Shown here: positions 1 to 7,985 of the stretch, in pieces | Layout of the letters: each line of letters starts with the position of its first letter | How positions within the stretch are numbered: position 1 is the stretch's first letter | NCBI GenBank assembly: GCA_947630215.1 | Contig: CANRGX010000023.1 | Location: 1-37,260, forward strand | Source: an uncultured Eisenbergiella sp. | GTDB taxonomy: Bacteria; Bacillota; Clostridia; Lachnospirales; Lachnospiraceae | DNA length: 37,260 bases | Direction of reading: 5' to 3' | The notes under the pieces: generated by a model | Told to the model about the DNA's origin: nothing | Database searches by the model: none | The model's input: only the letters and a program-made list of their open reading frames with translations | Translations under genes and position numbers: made by a program

Positions 1-55
1 TTCCAGAGGCCAGATAACCATCAATTATTATTAATTTCTTTTGTTCACCATCCAT
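1..55 (-). CDS. P-loop ATPase/kinase-like protein, N-terminus only
   Basis: Only the first 18 codons lie in the window; the rest runs off the left edge. The ATG at 55-53 is preceded six bases upstream by GAGGAG (62-67), a convincing ribosome binding site. The peptide begins MDGEQKK, followed by a hydrophobic strand LIIIDG and then YLASG. That is what the start of a Walker A loop (G-x4-G-K-S/T) looks like, with the GK(S/T) just outside the window. Small kinases and AAA-type nucleotide-binding proteins begin this way, but which family it belongs to cannot be told from 18 residues. Confidence 0.6.
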   Translation of the reverse strand, partial: MDGEQKKLIIIDGYLASG

Positions 56-173
56 ACGATTCTCCTCAACAACCCCCGATTTGTTTCACTAACATAATAC
101 CACAATCATGCTCATTTATATATCACATTCCCATTCAATTTGTTCCACCATCCCTTTTCGGAAAATCCAAAAA

Positions 174-589
174 TCAACCATACCTATCGGGGAGCATACC
201 AAATCGGGCAGGGTTTCGACCAGACCCACAATTCAGAAAAGGGACAAAAGAAATAAAGTGCTGCTTTGTCAGTTCATAATCAATAGAAGACTGTGGATTA
301 CCAAGCTGATCTTTCCACGCATTGATATTTGTTCTTACCTTTTTAAAGCCAAGTTGTTCATATACATGCCGTGCCCGCTTGTTATTTACATTTGTATCCA
401 ATAAAATTTTTTCATATCCAAGCTCGTTGAATAGTCCGCTAATAAAAAGGCTCAAAATTATCTTTCCTAAACCTTTATTCTGATAATCGGCGTTGCATAA
501 TTTTATGCCGATTTCGCAGACTCTATTTTCCATGTCGTGATAGTTCATTTCTCCTATTGCAATATCATTATAAAGAATAATGTGTATAC
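174..589 (-). pseudogene. N-terminally truncated GNAT acetyltransferase remnant
   Basis: The frame encodes the C-terminal half of a GNAT N-acetyltransferase: strand CEIGIKLCNADY, the acetyl-CoA-binding Q-N-K-G-L-G motif, the helix after it, and the typical motif-B segment RARHVYEQLGFKKV. Codons upstream of the first ATG (548) stay GNAT-like (ENCIHIILYNDIAIGE), but the frame meets a TGA near 613 with no start codon, so the first strands of the fold are missing. The ATG at 548 sits behind AGGAG at only two bases, which is probably coincidental coding for IGE. After the likely natural end (LTKQHFISF) comes about 17 residues of unrelated tail. It is more AT-rich than the genes to its right. A short expressed protein cannot be excluded, but decay is more likely. 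Confidence 0.6.
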
Positions 590-670
590 AATTTTCCGTT
601 ATATTCTTGAATCATTTACCCAAACCCTGCAATTTTTCCCCGACCCTGTATCAAACTCTGCAAAATCCTA

Positions 671-899
671 TCATAGATAAATCCAATATCTTCTCATAAT
701 GTGATGCCCTTCCGCATCGTTATAGGATTGTATTTTATCCATCAGCTTCCCTATACTGCCTATACCGGTCATGACTTCTTGCGTCAATACGTTTTGGATC
801 GGTTGGACGGAAATATAGCATGTTGTTGTCAAAGGCTTCCTGACAATACTGCCGATATCCGCAAACATATTCCGGACAGCGTTTCATCAGTTCTAACAT
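671..899 (-). pseudogene. GNAT acetyltransferase pseudogene with internal deletions and a frameshift
   Basis: A good ribosome binding site (GGAAGGAAAAGG) precedes the ATG at 899. The first frame reads MLELMKRCPEYV, then YCQEAFDNNMLYF and RPTDPKRID, like the N-terminus of a GNAT family that modifies small molecules. Around 765-780 the homology jumps to another frame, giving EVMTGIGSIG followed at once by KLMDKIQSYNDAEG, HHIMRRYWIYL and TGA at 671. In intact relatives, as I remember them, EVMTGIGSIG is followed by the acetyl-CoA-binding segment and only some 40 residues later by the GG(K/R)LMD motif. The catalytic core is therefore missing, and a second deletion lies before EVMTG. The product cannot be active. 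The deletion reading rests on remembered family sequence. Confidence 0.65.
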
Positions 900-955
900 C
901 GTAAAACCTTTTCCTTCCCTACGATCCACGAAACGCCAGAGTATCCCCAGCGGTC

Positions 956-2443
956 CTACAGCCCCAGGAATGTCTCGACCGCTTCCTTCATGCCTTCCCT
1001 GGAGCACTGGAAGTCATGCAGTACCGGCGCTGTGCGGATCTCCGCGATGGCTTCTGGAATCGGCACGCCGCCAATCCGGGACAGTCTGTCCGCCAGCGCA
1101 AAATCGTCCTCTCCCTCACAGGGTTCACCCAGCGCCTGCATCACGCTCCGGGTGAATTTGAAGGGGCTGGCAGTGGACGCAATCACCGTCACCGCATCGT
1201 CCGACCGTTCCGCCCGGTACTTGTCATAGACCGCCGCCGCCACCGCAGTATGCGGATCCACCACGTAACCGGTCTTCTGATACAGATCGCGGATCTTTTC
1301 CGCGCACTCCTGCTGGGTGGCGAAATTGCCGTAAAAGCCGGCAAGCCCTGTGCGCATCTTTTCCGTCACCTCATAGCGGCCCGTCATTTTTAACTGTTCC
1401 ATCAACGCAGCGCAGCGGGACGGATCCTCGCCGGTCAGACGGTAGATCAGCCGTTCCAGGTTGCTGGAGACAAGAATGTCCATGGAGGGCGAGGTCGTCA
1501 GGATGAACTCCCTGTTTCTGTCATATACGCCCGTCGTCAGAAAATCATACAGCACCCGGTTGTCGTTGGAAGCGCAGAGCAGCCTGCCGATGGGAAGTCC
1601 CATCTGACCGGCATAGAAGGCCGCCAGGATGTTCCCGAAATTCCCCGTGGGCACCACCACGTTGATCTTCTCTCCCGCCCGGATCGTCCCCTTTTTCAAA
1701 AGACGTGAATAAGCATATACATAATAGACGATCTGGGGAACCAGACGTCCGATATTGATAGAATTGGCCGAGGAAAACACAAAGCCCTTCTCCTGCATCC
1801 GTCCGGTCAGCTCGCCGTCCGAAAACAGACGCTTGACGCCGCTCTGGGCGTCGTCGAAATTGCCCCGGATTCCCACGACGCGGGTATTTTTCCCCCGCTG
1901 GGTCACCATCTGCTTCTCCTGGATGGGGCTGACGCCGTTCTTGGGATAAAAGACCAGGATCCGGGTGCCTTCCACATCTGCGAAAGCGGCCAGCGCCGCC
2001 TTCCCGGTATCCCCGGACGTGGCGGTCAGAATGACGATCTCCTGGCTGAGATGGTTCTTCCTGGCGGCCTTCGTCATCAGATGGGGCAGGATGGACAATG
2101 CCATATCCTTAAAGGCGATGGTTCTGCCGTGAAACAGCTCCAGATAATAGGCGCCGTCCGCTTCCCGCAGCGGCGCGATATCCGCCGTATCAAATTTGCC
2201 GTCATAGGCCTTCTCAATACAATCCCGCAGTTCTTCCTCCGTGTAGTCCGTCAGCAAAAGCTTCATGACCTCATAGGCTGTCTGCCGGTAATCCATCTGC
2301 GAAAACTCCTCCAGCGTCCTGTCCAGAGCCGGAATGTGATCCGGCACATACAGGCCGCCGTCCTGTGCCAGCCCCTGCAAAATCGCCTGGGAAGCCGTTA
2401 CCGCTCGTTTGTCGCCCCTTGTGCTTGTGTATAAAACTTCCAT
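956..2443 (-). CDS. thrC: Threonine synthase
   Basis: PLP enzyme converting O-phospho-L-homoserine to L-threonine, the last step of threonine biosynthesis (cytoplasm). The 495-residue product has the N-terminal signature YTSTRGD and the PLP lysine K112 in TIAFKDMALS. It also has the ATSGDTGKAA phosphate-binding segment and the NSINIGRL region of fold-type II threonine synthases. Length matches the long (bacterial/yeast-type) family. An in-frame ATG at 2512 was rejected: it has no ribosome binding site and lies only about six bases after the predicted transcription start. The ATG at 2443 has AAGGAGG at good spacing. It appears monocistronic behind its own promoter (2525-2553). No other threonine genes are nearby. 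Confidence 0.95.
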   Translation of the reverse strand: MEVLYTSTRGDKRAVTASQAILQGLAQDGGLYVPDHIPALDRTLEEFSQMDYRQTAYEVMKLLLTDYTEEELRDCIEKAYDGKFDTADIAPLREADGAYYLELFHGRTIAFKDMALSILPHLMTKAARKNHLSQEIVILTATSGDTGKAALAAFADVEGTRILVFYPKNGVSPIQEKQMVTQRGKNTRVVGIRGNFDDAQSGVKRLFSDGELTGRMQEKGFVFSSANSINIGRLVPQIVYYVYAYSRLLKKGTIRAGEKINVVVPTGNFGNILAAFYAGQMGLPIGRLLCASNDNRVLYDFLTTGVYDRNREFILTTSPSMDILVSSNLERLIYRLTGEDPSRCAALMEQLKMTGRYEVTEKMRTGLAGFYGNFATQQECAEKIRDLYQKTGYVVDPHTAVAAAVYDKYRAERSDDAVTVIASTASPFKFTRSVMQALGEPCEGEDDFALADRLSRIGGVPIPEAIAEIRTAPVLHDFQCSREGMKEAVETFLGL

Positions 2444-2524
2444 GCTTTCCTCCTTGCCGCAAAACACGCCGATCAGCCGGGCGCGCGCCAAAATCCGCCG
2501 CCGTTTTGTCATACGATGGCCTTT

Positions 2525-2553
2525 ATTGTAACACAGCCTTCTGTGCCCGGCAA
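2525..2553 (-). promoter_or_regulatory. Sigma-A promoter of thrC
   Basis: On the minus strand the -35 TTGCCG (2548-2553), a 17-base spacer and -10 TACAAT (2525-2530) with an extended TG one base upstream fit a housekeeping promoter. Transcription would start near 2518, leaving a leader of about 75 bases. The spacer contains a small dyad, CACAG-N4-CTGTG (2532-2545), which could be an operator but is too short to assert. Confidence 0.65.
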
Positions 2554-2572
2554 GAACTTTTTTCCCGTCCTC

Positions 2573-3199
2573 TCAACGGAAAAACTCGTGATGGCCGTAG
2601 GAAAACAGGTGGGTAAGATGATTGTCAAACCACGCCATCTTCTCCGGATCCGCTGCCTGGCGCGCAGCAAAATAGAGCGCGCCTCCGGAAATATCTTCCC
2701 CCTCCAGCGCTCGATCCACCGCCCGGATCGTCTGCTGGCTGACGCTGACACTGTCGATGCTTCCGTCCGCCACGGGGGAAAACTGGGGCACGCCGCCGGC
2801 CGTCTGGTACACCACCTGTTTGACACTGTCCGGAAAGGCCTCGTCTTCCACACGGTTTAACACCACGTTGGCCACCAGCAGTTTGCCCCGGTCATCTTCC
2901 GTTCCGGCTTCCGCTTCCACGATCCGCAAAAGGGCCTCATAATCCGCATGGGAAAGCAAAACATCCTCCTCATCCTCCCCATCCGCTTCGTCCTTTTGCA
3001 GAGTGCGCACCTGCAGTTCGGGGCAGAACCCTGCGTCCCTTCGCACGGTTTTTTCCGTTTTCTCTATGTGCTCTGCTATGCGGTCCGCATTCTCACCCGG
3101 CATCGCGGCGCACCGTTCCAGCGCCGTCCCCCACACGCACAGCCATGCGGCTAACGCTGTCAGACACGCAAGGAAAAGGGCCGTTCCTTTCTGTCCCAT
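2573..3199 (-). CDS. SleB/CwlJ-type cell-wall hydrolase, membrane-anchored
   Basis: The 208-residue protein has a hydrophobic N-terminal signal or anchor (residues about 5-24), an acidic low-complexity linker (about 68-80), and a C-terminal Hydrolase_2 domain as in the spore-cortex lytic enzyme SleB. Family marks are the predicted catalytic glutamate E97 in VEAEAGTE, VANVVLNRV, and the VPQFSPV segment. SleB-like enzymes cleave peptidoglycan as lytic transglycosylases. Similar proteins occur in vegetative cells, so a germination role is not shown. The ATG at 3199 has GGGAGGAAGACG upstream; the longer frame to 3334 has no such site and includes terminator sequence. There is no SPOR or peptidoglycan-binding repeat. 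Confidence 0.85.
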   Translation of the reverse strand: MGQKGTALFLACLTALAAWLCVWGTALERCAAMPGENADRIAEHIEKTEKTVRRDAGFCPELQVRTLQKDEADGEDEEDVLLSHADYEALLRIVEAEAGTEDDRGKLLVANVVLNRVEDEAFPDSVKQVVYQTAGGVPQFSPVADGSIDSVSVSQQTIRAVDRALEGEDISGGALYFAARQAADPEKMAWFDNHLTHLFSYGHHEFFR

Positions 3200-3276
3200 C
3201 GTCTTCCTCCCACAAAAAGAACCGTTCTGAAAAATCCTGTCCTTATATGATATACGGCCTGTCCGGATAAAATACC

Positions 3277-3311
3277 AAAGGGACAGGTTCCCGAAAGAAT
3301 CCTGTCCCTTT
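3277..3311 (-). terminator. Rho-independent terminator
   Basis: A perfect 11-bp inverted repeat, AAAGGGACAGG (3277-3287) and CCTGTCCCTTT (3301-3311), with a 13-base loop. It lies downstream of the secreted-protein gene ending at 3367. On the minus strand it is followed by TTTGGTATTTTA, a moderately U-rich tract. On the plus strand it is followed by TTCTTAT, so it may work in both directions. Confidence 0.7.
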
Positions 3312-3366
3312 TTCTTATCTGTCTGCGCGCCCAAACCGCGCTTTTCTTCTTTTCTCCGACTTCCTC

Positions 3367-4140
3367 TTACGCGGCGTTTCCGATAACCTCTGCCGGAAGC
3401 GCCAGAGTACCATGCTGTCCGTACTCGCTGTAGGTCGTGACGGCGACAGCGGAAGCAGTAATATGGGGATAGCCAATCACCTTCAAGTCCGTCATTTCCA
3501 CGGTCATGCTCAGCGGCAGCAGCGTCTTGGCATCCACAACGATTGTCACCGGAAAAGCCGCTGCGGAGGTCTGTATGCCCGCCTCCGTCAGAACGGAAAT
3601 AAACTCCTTCATGTTCACCGCATTCACCACTCCGGTCAACTTGTACGTGGAACCGTCCGTGGTCACGGTGGAGCCCGCCACGCTCACGCCCGCAGGAGCG
3701 AACTGATAGGCCAGCTGCGCCAGCTGGGTCTCGGAAAGCTGCTCATAAGAGGGCGTCCATACCGCGCCGTTTCTGGTATAGGTTGTCCGCACATTATCCT
3801 GTATCACTGCCCAGCTTTCATTGACAGCGGAACGGTTCAGTCCGGTCGAAGCGGTCATATTGGAATTGATCACCGTATGGTTCACATGCCGGTTGGCCGT
3901 GGTGTCCACCACAACATTCGTCTCCACCGTCTTGCCGGAAGCGGTGTCCGTCATCCGGACGGTTTCCGTCAAGATTTCATGCGCGTTGCCCACCACTGCG
4001 GACTGGTGATTCACCATCTGTAAAAGCTGTTCCGCGGAGATCGGCGCCGCCGTCTCCTCAGCCTGGACGGTAGATCCCCCCGCCGCAAACAGAAGTGCCG
4101 CGCACAGTAACGTCCCCAAACATTTCCCCCAGTTTTTCAT
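3367..4140 (-). CDS. Secreted protein, DUF6612/LppX-like fold suspected
   Basis: The 257-residue product has a clear signal peptide (MKNWGK, hydrophobic core, VQA-EE cleavage around residue 27) and no lipobox, so it should be exported and released. The mature part is rich in Thr, Val and Ala with alternating beta-strand patterns such as TVETNVVVDTT and FPVTIVVDAKTLLPLSMTVEM. This resembles the half-barrel of DUF6612 / LolA-LppX-like proteins, which bind lipids or other hydrophobic ligands. That assignment is from pattern only. The ATG at 4140 has AGGAGGGAAGG upstream and follows the aldo/keto reductase stop by 14 bases, so the two are probably co-transcribed. Transcription would end at the hairpin 3277-3311. 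Confidence 0.7.
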   Translation of the reverse strand: MKNWGKCLGTLLCAALLFAAGGSTVQAEETAAPISAEQLLQMVNHQSAVVGNAHEILTETVRMTDTASGKTVETNVVVDTTANRHVNHTVINSNMTASTGLNRSAVNESWAVIQDNVRTTYTRNGAVWTPSYEQLSETQLAQLAYQFAPAGVSVAGSTVTTDGSTYKLTGVVNAVNMKEFISVLTEAGIQTSAAAFPVTIVVDAKTLLPLSMTVEMTDLKVIGYPHITASAVAVTTYSEYGQHGTLALPAEVIGNAA

Positions 4141-4154
4141 GCTTTCCTTCCCTC

Positions 4155-5177
4155 CTAATACACTTTTCCCGCAAGGATTTCCCTGTAGTCTTTCAGGTTC
4201 TTCTTCAACAGGCTGGGCGTGTCCAGATGATAAGGACACTTCTTCCTGCACTGTCCGCATTCCAGACAGCCGTCTATCAAAAACATCTTCTCCTGCATCT
4301 GTTCTGTCAGCCATCCGGCGGATGGCGCCCTGCGCAGCATCAGAGACATGCGCGCGCAGTTATTGATTTCAATTCCGGCCGGACACGGCATACAGTAGCC
4401 GCATCCCCGGCAGAAATCTCCGCTCAGCTCCAGGCGGTCGCGCTCGATGACTGCCCGGATTTCCTCTGTCATTCCGGGCGGATTGGCATGATAGGACAAA
4501 AACTCGTCCAGTTCTTCCTCCCTCTGTATCCCCCAGACGGGAAGCACATGCTCAAACTGCGCCGCAAAGGCATAGGCCGCGGCGGAATTGGTGATCAGAC
4601 CGCCCGACAGCGCTTTCATGGCGATAAAACCCATACCGGCCCGGCGGCACGCGTCTGCCAGCGCCAGATCCTCCTCTGACGCCAGATAGCAGAACGGAAA
4701 CTGAAGCGTCTCATACAGGCCGCTGGCCACCGCTTCCTGCGCCACCGCCAGCCTGTGATTGGTGATTCCGATATGCCGGATCTTTCCCTGCCGTTTCGCC
4801 TCCAGCATACACTCATACAGGCCGCTTCCGTCTCCCGGCTTTGGGCAGAAGGCCGGATTGTGGAACTGATACAAATCCACGTAATCCGTTCCCAGCGTCG
4901 CCAGGGAGGTCTCCAGATCCTGCCAGAATCCCTCCGGTGTCTGCGCCATGGTCTTGGTGGCAAGATAGATTTTCTCCCGCATCCCTGCGAAAGCCAGCCC
5001 CAGCTTGTGTTCGCTGTCCGTATAAGCCCGGGCCGTATCAAAAAAGGTCATGCCTCCCTCGTATGCCCTGCGCAGCAGAGCAACGGCCTTGTCGTCGCCA
5101 ATCCGCTGAATGGGCAGCGCGCCGAAGCCGTTTTTATCCGTCACAATACCGGTTTTTCCCAGTACAACCGTCTGCAT
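4155..5177 (-). CDS. Aldo/keto reductase with C-terminal double [4Fe-4S] ferredoxin domain
   Basis: The 340-residue protein joins an aldo/keto reductase TIM barrel to a bacterial-ferredoxin-like tail. The catalytic tetrad is visible: D47, Y52 (FFDTARAY), K75 (LATKT) and H106 (YQFHNP). The tail has two cysteine sets: C256-x2-C259-x2-C262-x2-C265 followed by Pro, and C304-x2-C307-x2-C310-x3-C314 followed by Pro. The family reduces carbonyl substrates with NAD(P)H; members with Fe-S tails are common in anaerobes, and their physiological substrates are mostly unknown. It starts 47 bases after rnfB and behind GGAAAGGAG, so it is likely in the rnf transcription unit. Electron exchange with ferredoxin is a reasonable inference but not shown. 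Confidence 0.9.
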   Translation of the reverse strand: MQTVVLGKTGIVTDKNGFGALPIQRIGDDKAVALLRRAYEGGMTFFDTARAYTDSEHKLGLAFAGMREKIYLATKTMAQTPEGFWQDLETSLATLGTDYVDLYQFHNPAFCPKPGDGSGLYECMLEAKRQGKIRHIGITNHRLAVAQEAVASGLYETLQFPFCYLASEEDLALADACRRAGMGFIAMKALSGGLITNSAAAYAFAAQFEHVLPVWGIQREEELDEFLSYHANPPGMTEEIRAVIERDRLELSGDFCRGCGYCMPCPAGIEINNCARMSLMLRRAPSAGWLTEQMQEKMFLIDGCLECGQCRKKCPYHLDTPSLLKKNLKDYREILAGKVY

Positions 5178-5224
5178 GGCCTTTTCTCCTTTCCGGACAA
5201 CAGATAAGGATCAGATATATTTTA

Positions 5225-6028
5225 TCAGATATTTCCGTGTTTTACAATGACTTTTTTCGGACATTTTTCAAAACACTGGCCGCAGGCGGTACATGTTTCC
5301 GGATCGATGTGCGCGCAGAAGTTCTCTACCTGCACAGCGCCCGAAGGACAGTTTTTCTTGCACAGCATACATCCGATGCAGCCGGCCTGGCAGGCCTTCA
5401 TGGTCACCGGCCCCTTGTCCGTGGAGCTGCAGGCCACCGCGTACGGAGTATCGTAGGGAATCAGGGAAATGAGCCCCTTGGGGCAGGCAGCGACACACTT
5501 GCCGCACGCCTTGCAGGCTTCCTTATCCACCACGGCCACGCCATCCACCACATGAATGGCGTCAAAGGGGCAGACCTTCACACAGCTGCCAAACCCCAGA
5601 CAGCCGTGACTGCAGCTCTTGGCCCCGCCGTTTTGCACAAAGGAAAGCATTCTGCAATCTTCAATTCCGTAGTATTCATAATCCACGCCCGCCTTGTCAC
5701 AGGTTCCCTGACAGGCCACAAAGGCCGTCTTTCTCGTGCCCGCCTGTGCCTCGACGCCCATGACGGCGGCAATGCGTTTTCCCGTCGCCTCTCCGCCTAC
5801 GGGACAGGCGTTTACCGCGGCCTCCCCCTTTGCGATGGCGGCCGCCAGGCCGCTGCATCCGGCGAACCCGCATCCGCCGCAGTTATTGCCTGGCAAAAGC
5901 GCCAGTACCGCTTCCTCCCTCGGATCCGTTTCGACCCGGAAACGGATGCCCGCGGCGCCGAGAAACAGACCGATAAGCAGTCCCACGCCGCCCACCACGG
6001 CGACAGCGATCAAAATTCCGGCAATCAT
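5225..6028 (-). CDS. rnfB: Rnf complex subunit B, polyferredoxin
   Basis: Peripheral electron-entry subunit of the ferredoxin:NAD+ oxidoreductase (Rnf). The 267 residues show an N-terminal membrane helix (about 2-28) and a four-cysteine Fe-S domain (C50, C53, C58, C75, the CGGCGFAGC motif). Four ferredoxin-type clusters follow: C139/143/149/153, C172/175/178/182, C217/220/223/227 and C246/249/252/256. The multi-cluster form is typical of clostridial RnfB; proteobacterial RnfB has fewer. It takes electrons from reduced ferredoxin and passes them into the membrane. It is last in rnfCDGEAB, with an ideal AAGGAGG site and a 12-base gap after rnfA. Confidence 0.96.
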   Translation of the reverse strand: MIAGILIAVAVVGGVGLLIGLFLGAAGIRFRVETDPREEAVLALLPGNNCGGCGFAGCSGLAAAIAKGEAAVNACPVGGEATGKRIAAVMGVEAQAGTRKTAFVACQGTCDKAGVDYEYYGIEDCRMLSFVQNGGAKSCSHGCLGFGSCVKVCPFDAIHVVDGVAVVDKEACKACGKCVAACPKGLISLIPYDTPYAVACSSTDKGPVTMKACQAGCIGCMLCKKNCPSGAVQVENFCAHIDPETCTACGQCFEKCPKKVIVKHGNI

Positions 6029-6040
6029 GCTCCCACCTCC

Positions 6041-6628
6041 TTACAGCAGTCCGGAAAAGCCGCAAAAGGCAATGGCCATCAGTCCTGCGGTCAACAGTAC
6101 GATGGGCATCCCCTGAAAGGGCTTTGGAATGTCGTGATAGGCCATCTTTTCCCGAATCCCGGCCAGAATAATGATGGAAATGGTAAAGCCCACCGCTGTG
6201 GCAAATCCGTTCACAATGCCGGTCAGAATGCCGTACTCTTTCTGTACGTTGGTCAGCGCCACGCCCAGAACAGCGCAGTTTGTCGTAATCAGGGGAAGAT
6301 AGACGCCCAGCGCCTCATACAGTCCCTTCATATAGCGTTTGAGGAACATTTCCACAAACTGTACCAGCGCCGCGATCACCAGAATAAAAACGATGGTCTG
6401 CAAATATTGAATGTGCAGGGGCACCAGCAGAAACCGGTAAATCACCCCCGCCACTCCGCTGGCCAGCGTAATGACAAAAATGACCGCCGTCCCCATGCCT
6501 GCCGCCGTTTCGACTTTTTTGGAAACCCCCAGAAACGGACAGAGCCCCAGAAACTGACTCAACACCACGTTGCTGACCAGGGCCGACCCCGCCGCCAGCA
6601 ACAGAAGATCCTTTACCTGTGCCAACAT
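6041..6628 (-). CDS. rnfA: Rnf complex subunit A, membrane protein
   Basis: The 195-residue integral membrane protein has about six hydrophobic helices and is homologous to NqrE. It carries the conserved cysteines C30 (GLCPFLG) and C118 (TTNCAVLG). In the Rnf/Nqr family the matching cysteines of RnfA and RnfE hold an Fe-S centre inside the membrane. The start codon directly abuts the rnfE stop (TAA then ATG), with GGAGGAAG upstream, so translation is probably coupled. It pairs with RnfE as the antiparallel membrane core of the ion pump. Confidence 0.96.
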   Translation of the reverse strand: MLAQVKDLLLLAAGSALVSNVVLSQFLGLCPFLGVSKKVETAAGMGTAVIFVITLASGVAGVIYRFLLVPLHIQYLQTIVFILVIAALVQFVEMFLKRYMKGLYEALGVYLPLITTNCAVLGVALTNVQKEYGILTGIVNGFATAVGFTISIIILAGIREKMAYHDIPKPFQGMPIVLLTAGLMAIAFCGFSGLL

Positions 6629-7366
6629 TTACGCTTCCTCCCCCTGTCCGTTTTTCTCTTTGGCAAGGACTGCTTCCCTGTCCCGGCAGGACGATGCCTG
6701 ATTGCAGGACAGGCAGTCGTGGCCGCATCCGGACTGGATTTTACTCATGTCCCTGCCTTTTTTCTCGCCAATCATCTTGACTTTATTCTGAATGGCGGTC
6801 AGCGCCGCCAGCACAAAAAACGCGCCGGGCGCCATGATGAAGATGGAAAAGGGCACGTAGCCGGCCGGCATCACCCTTTGGCCGAACACCTCCCCGGCCC
6901 CTAAAAGCTCCCGTACCGCACCGATGCAGGTCAGCGCCAGGGAAAAGCCCAGTCCCATCCCGATACCGTCAAACAGGGACAGAATCGGGGGATGCTTGGA
7001 AGCATAGGCCTCCGCCCTGCCCAGAATGATGCAGTTGACCACGATCAGCGGAATGTAAATGCCCAGCGACGCGTACAAATCCGGCACATAGCCCTGCAAA
7101 AGAAGCTGGATGACCGTGACAAAGGATGCAATGATGACGATAAAGGCCGGGATCCGCACCTTATCGGGAATGATCTTTTGCAGCAGCGAAATCATCAGAT
7201 TGGACAGCGCCAGTACGACGGTGGTGGACAGTCCCATCCCCAGTCCGTTGATGGCGGAAGTCGTAACCGCCAGCGTGGGACACATGCCCAGCGTCAGCAC
7301 AAAAGTGGGGTTTTCCTTGACAATGCCGTTGAACAACCGTTCCCATACCGTGTTTTTATTCTCCAT
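6629..7366 (-). CDS. rnfE: Rnf complex subunit E, membrane protein with Cys-rich tail
   Basis: The 245-residue membrane subunit is homologous to NqrD. The core (residues 1-200, about six helices) has the paired cysteines C29 (GMCPTLAV) and C112 (VVNCIILG) expected to share an Fe-S centre with RnfA. After the last helix comes a soluble tail of roughly 40 residues with C214-x3-C218-x2-C221-x5-C227 (SGCGHDC, LSCNQ, SSC), resembling a small metal or Fe-S site; the proteobacterial subunit lacks it as far as I recall. The start overlaps the rnfG end by 11 bases. Confidence 0.95.
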   Translation of the reverse strand: MENKNTVWERLFNGIVKENPTFVLTLGMCPTLAVTTSAINGLGMGLSTTVVLALSNLMISLLQKIIPDKVRIPAFIVIIASFVTVIQLLLQGYVPDLYASLGIYIPLIVVNCIILGRAEAYASKHPPILSLFDGIGMGLGFSLALTCIGAVRELLGAGEVFGQRVMPAGYVPFSIFIMAPGAFFVLAALTAIQNKVKMIGEKKGRDMSKIQSGCGHDCLSCNQASSCRDREAVLAKEKNGQGEEA

Positions 7367-7985
7367 TTTCTGCGCCCTCCTCCTGCGTCACGCCAAACGC
7401 TTGCTGAAAATAACACAGGCCCGCATTGACGCCGTTTGTCACGGCGTTGGTGGTGATGGTGGCGCCGGAAATGGCGTCAATCTCATTTTCCGCTGCCGCG
7501 CCGGTTTTCACATAGACAAAGGGATATACCGTCCGATTCGCAAACTGCGGTACCAGCACCTCCTGTGCCCGCATACCCAGTCCCGGCGTCTCCGAAATTT
7601 CCAGCAGGGAAATGCCGTTTAGCGTCCCGTCCGCCGTCACCCCCATGGTAAATCGGATGTCGCCGCCATACCCCTCATGGGTATTCATGGTGATCACATA
7701 ACCTTCTACGCTTCCGTCCGGGGCCAGCGCCTCCTGACAGTCCTCTACGCTCTGCTGGGTATAGCCGCCCTCCGTCAGAATCTGCAGGGCCGCCTTTTCG
7801 TCAAACCCTTCCAGAGAGCAGAAGGAATCCGCCTGGGGAAACACCTCCCGGCAGGCATTCTCCATCGCCAAAGCCTCCTGTTTTTCGATGGGTTCCTTGG
7901 TGACCTGATACACGACGCCCAAAAGAGCGCCGGCAATCAGCGTGATGGCAAACAGAATCGCCGCGTCCTTCAGCATATTCTTCAT
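7356..7985 (-). CDS. rnfG: Rnf complex subunit G, covalent flavoprotein
   Basis: The 209-residue protein has an N-terminal membrane anchor (residues about 7-27) and an extracytoplasmic FMN-binding domain. The flavinylation motif SGATITT lies at residues 173-179; in this family FMN is attached through a phosphoester to a threonine of the motif, here probably T178. The ATG at 7985 overlaps the rnfD stop as ATGA and has AAGGAGG upstream, so it is preferred over an upstream GTG at 8012. RnfG passes electrons between the flavin sites of the ion-translocating core. Confidence 0.95.
   Translation of the reverse strand: MKNMLKDAAILFAITLIAGALLGVVYQVTKEPIEKQEALAMENACREVFPQADSFCSLEGFDEKAALQILTEGGYTQQSVEDCQEALAPDGSVEGYVITMNTHEGYGGDIRFTMGVTADGTLNGISLLEISETPGLGMRAQEVLVPQFANRTVYPFVYVKTGAAAENEIDAISGATITTNAVTNGVNAGLCYFQQAFGVTQEEGAENGE

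Noticed and set aside
2444-2512. Longer N-terminus of threonine synthase starting at 2512
   Set aside because: The 23 extra residues are Arg-rich and unlike the family, lack a ribosome binding site, and start within a few bases of the predicted transcription start.
3200-3334. Longer N-terminus of the SleB-type hydrolase
   Set aside because: It would run through a terminator hairpin and hide the signal segment; the ATG at 3199 has a strong ribosome binding site.
4841-6904. A 687-codon open frame on the plus strand opposite rnfB, rnfA and part of rnfE
   Set aside because: It is antisense to three unmistakable Rnf genes, has low-complexity His/Arg/Gln-rich sequence without family motifs, and arises from the GC-rich third-position bias of the true genes.
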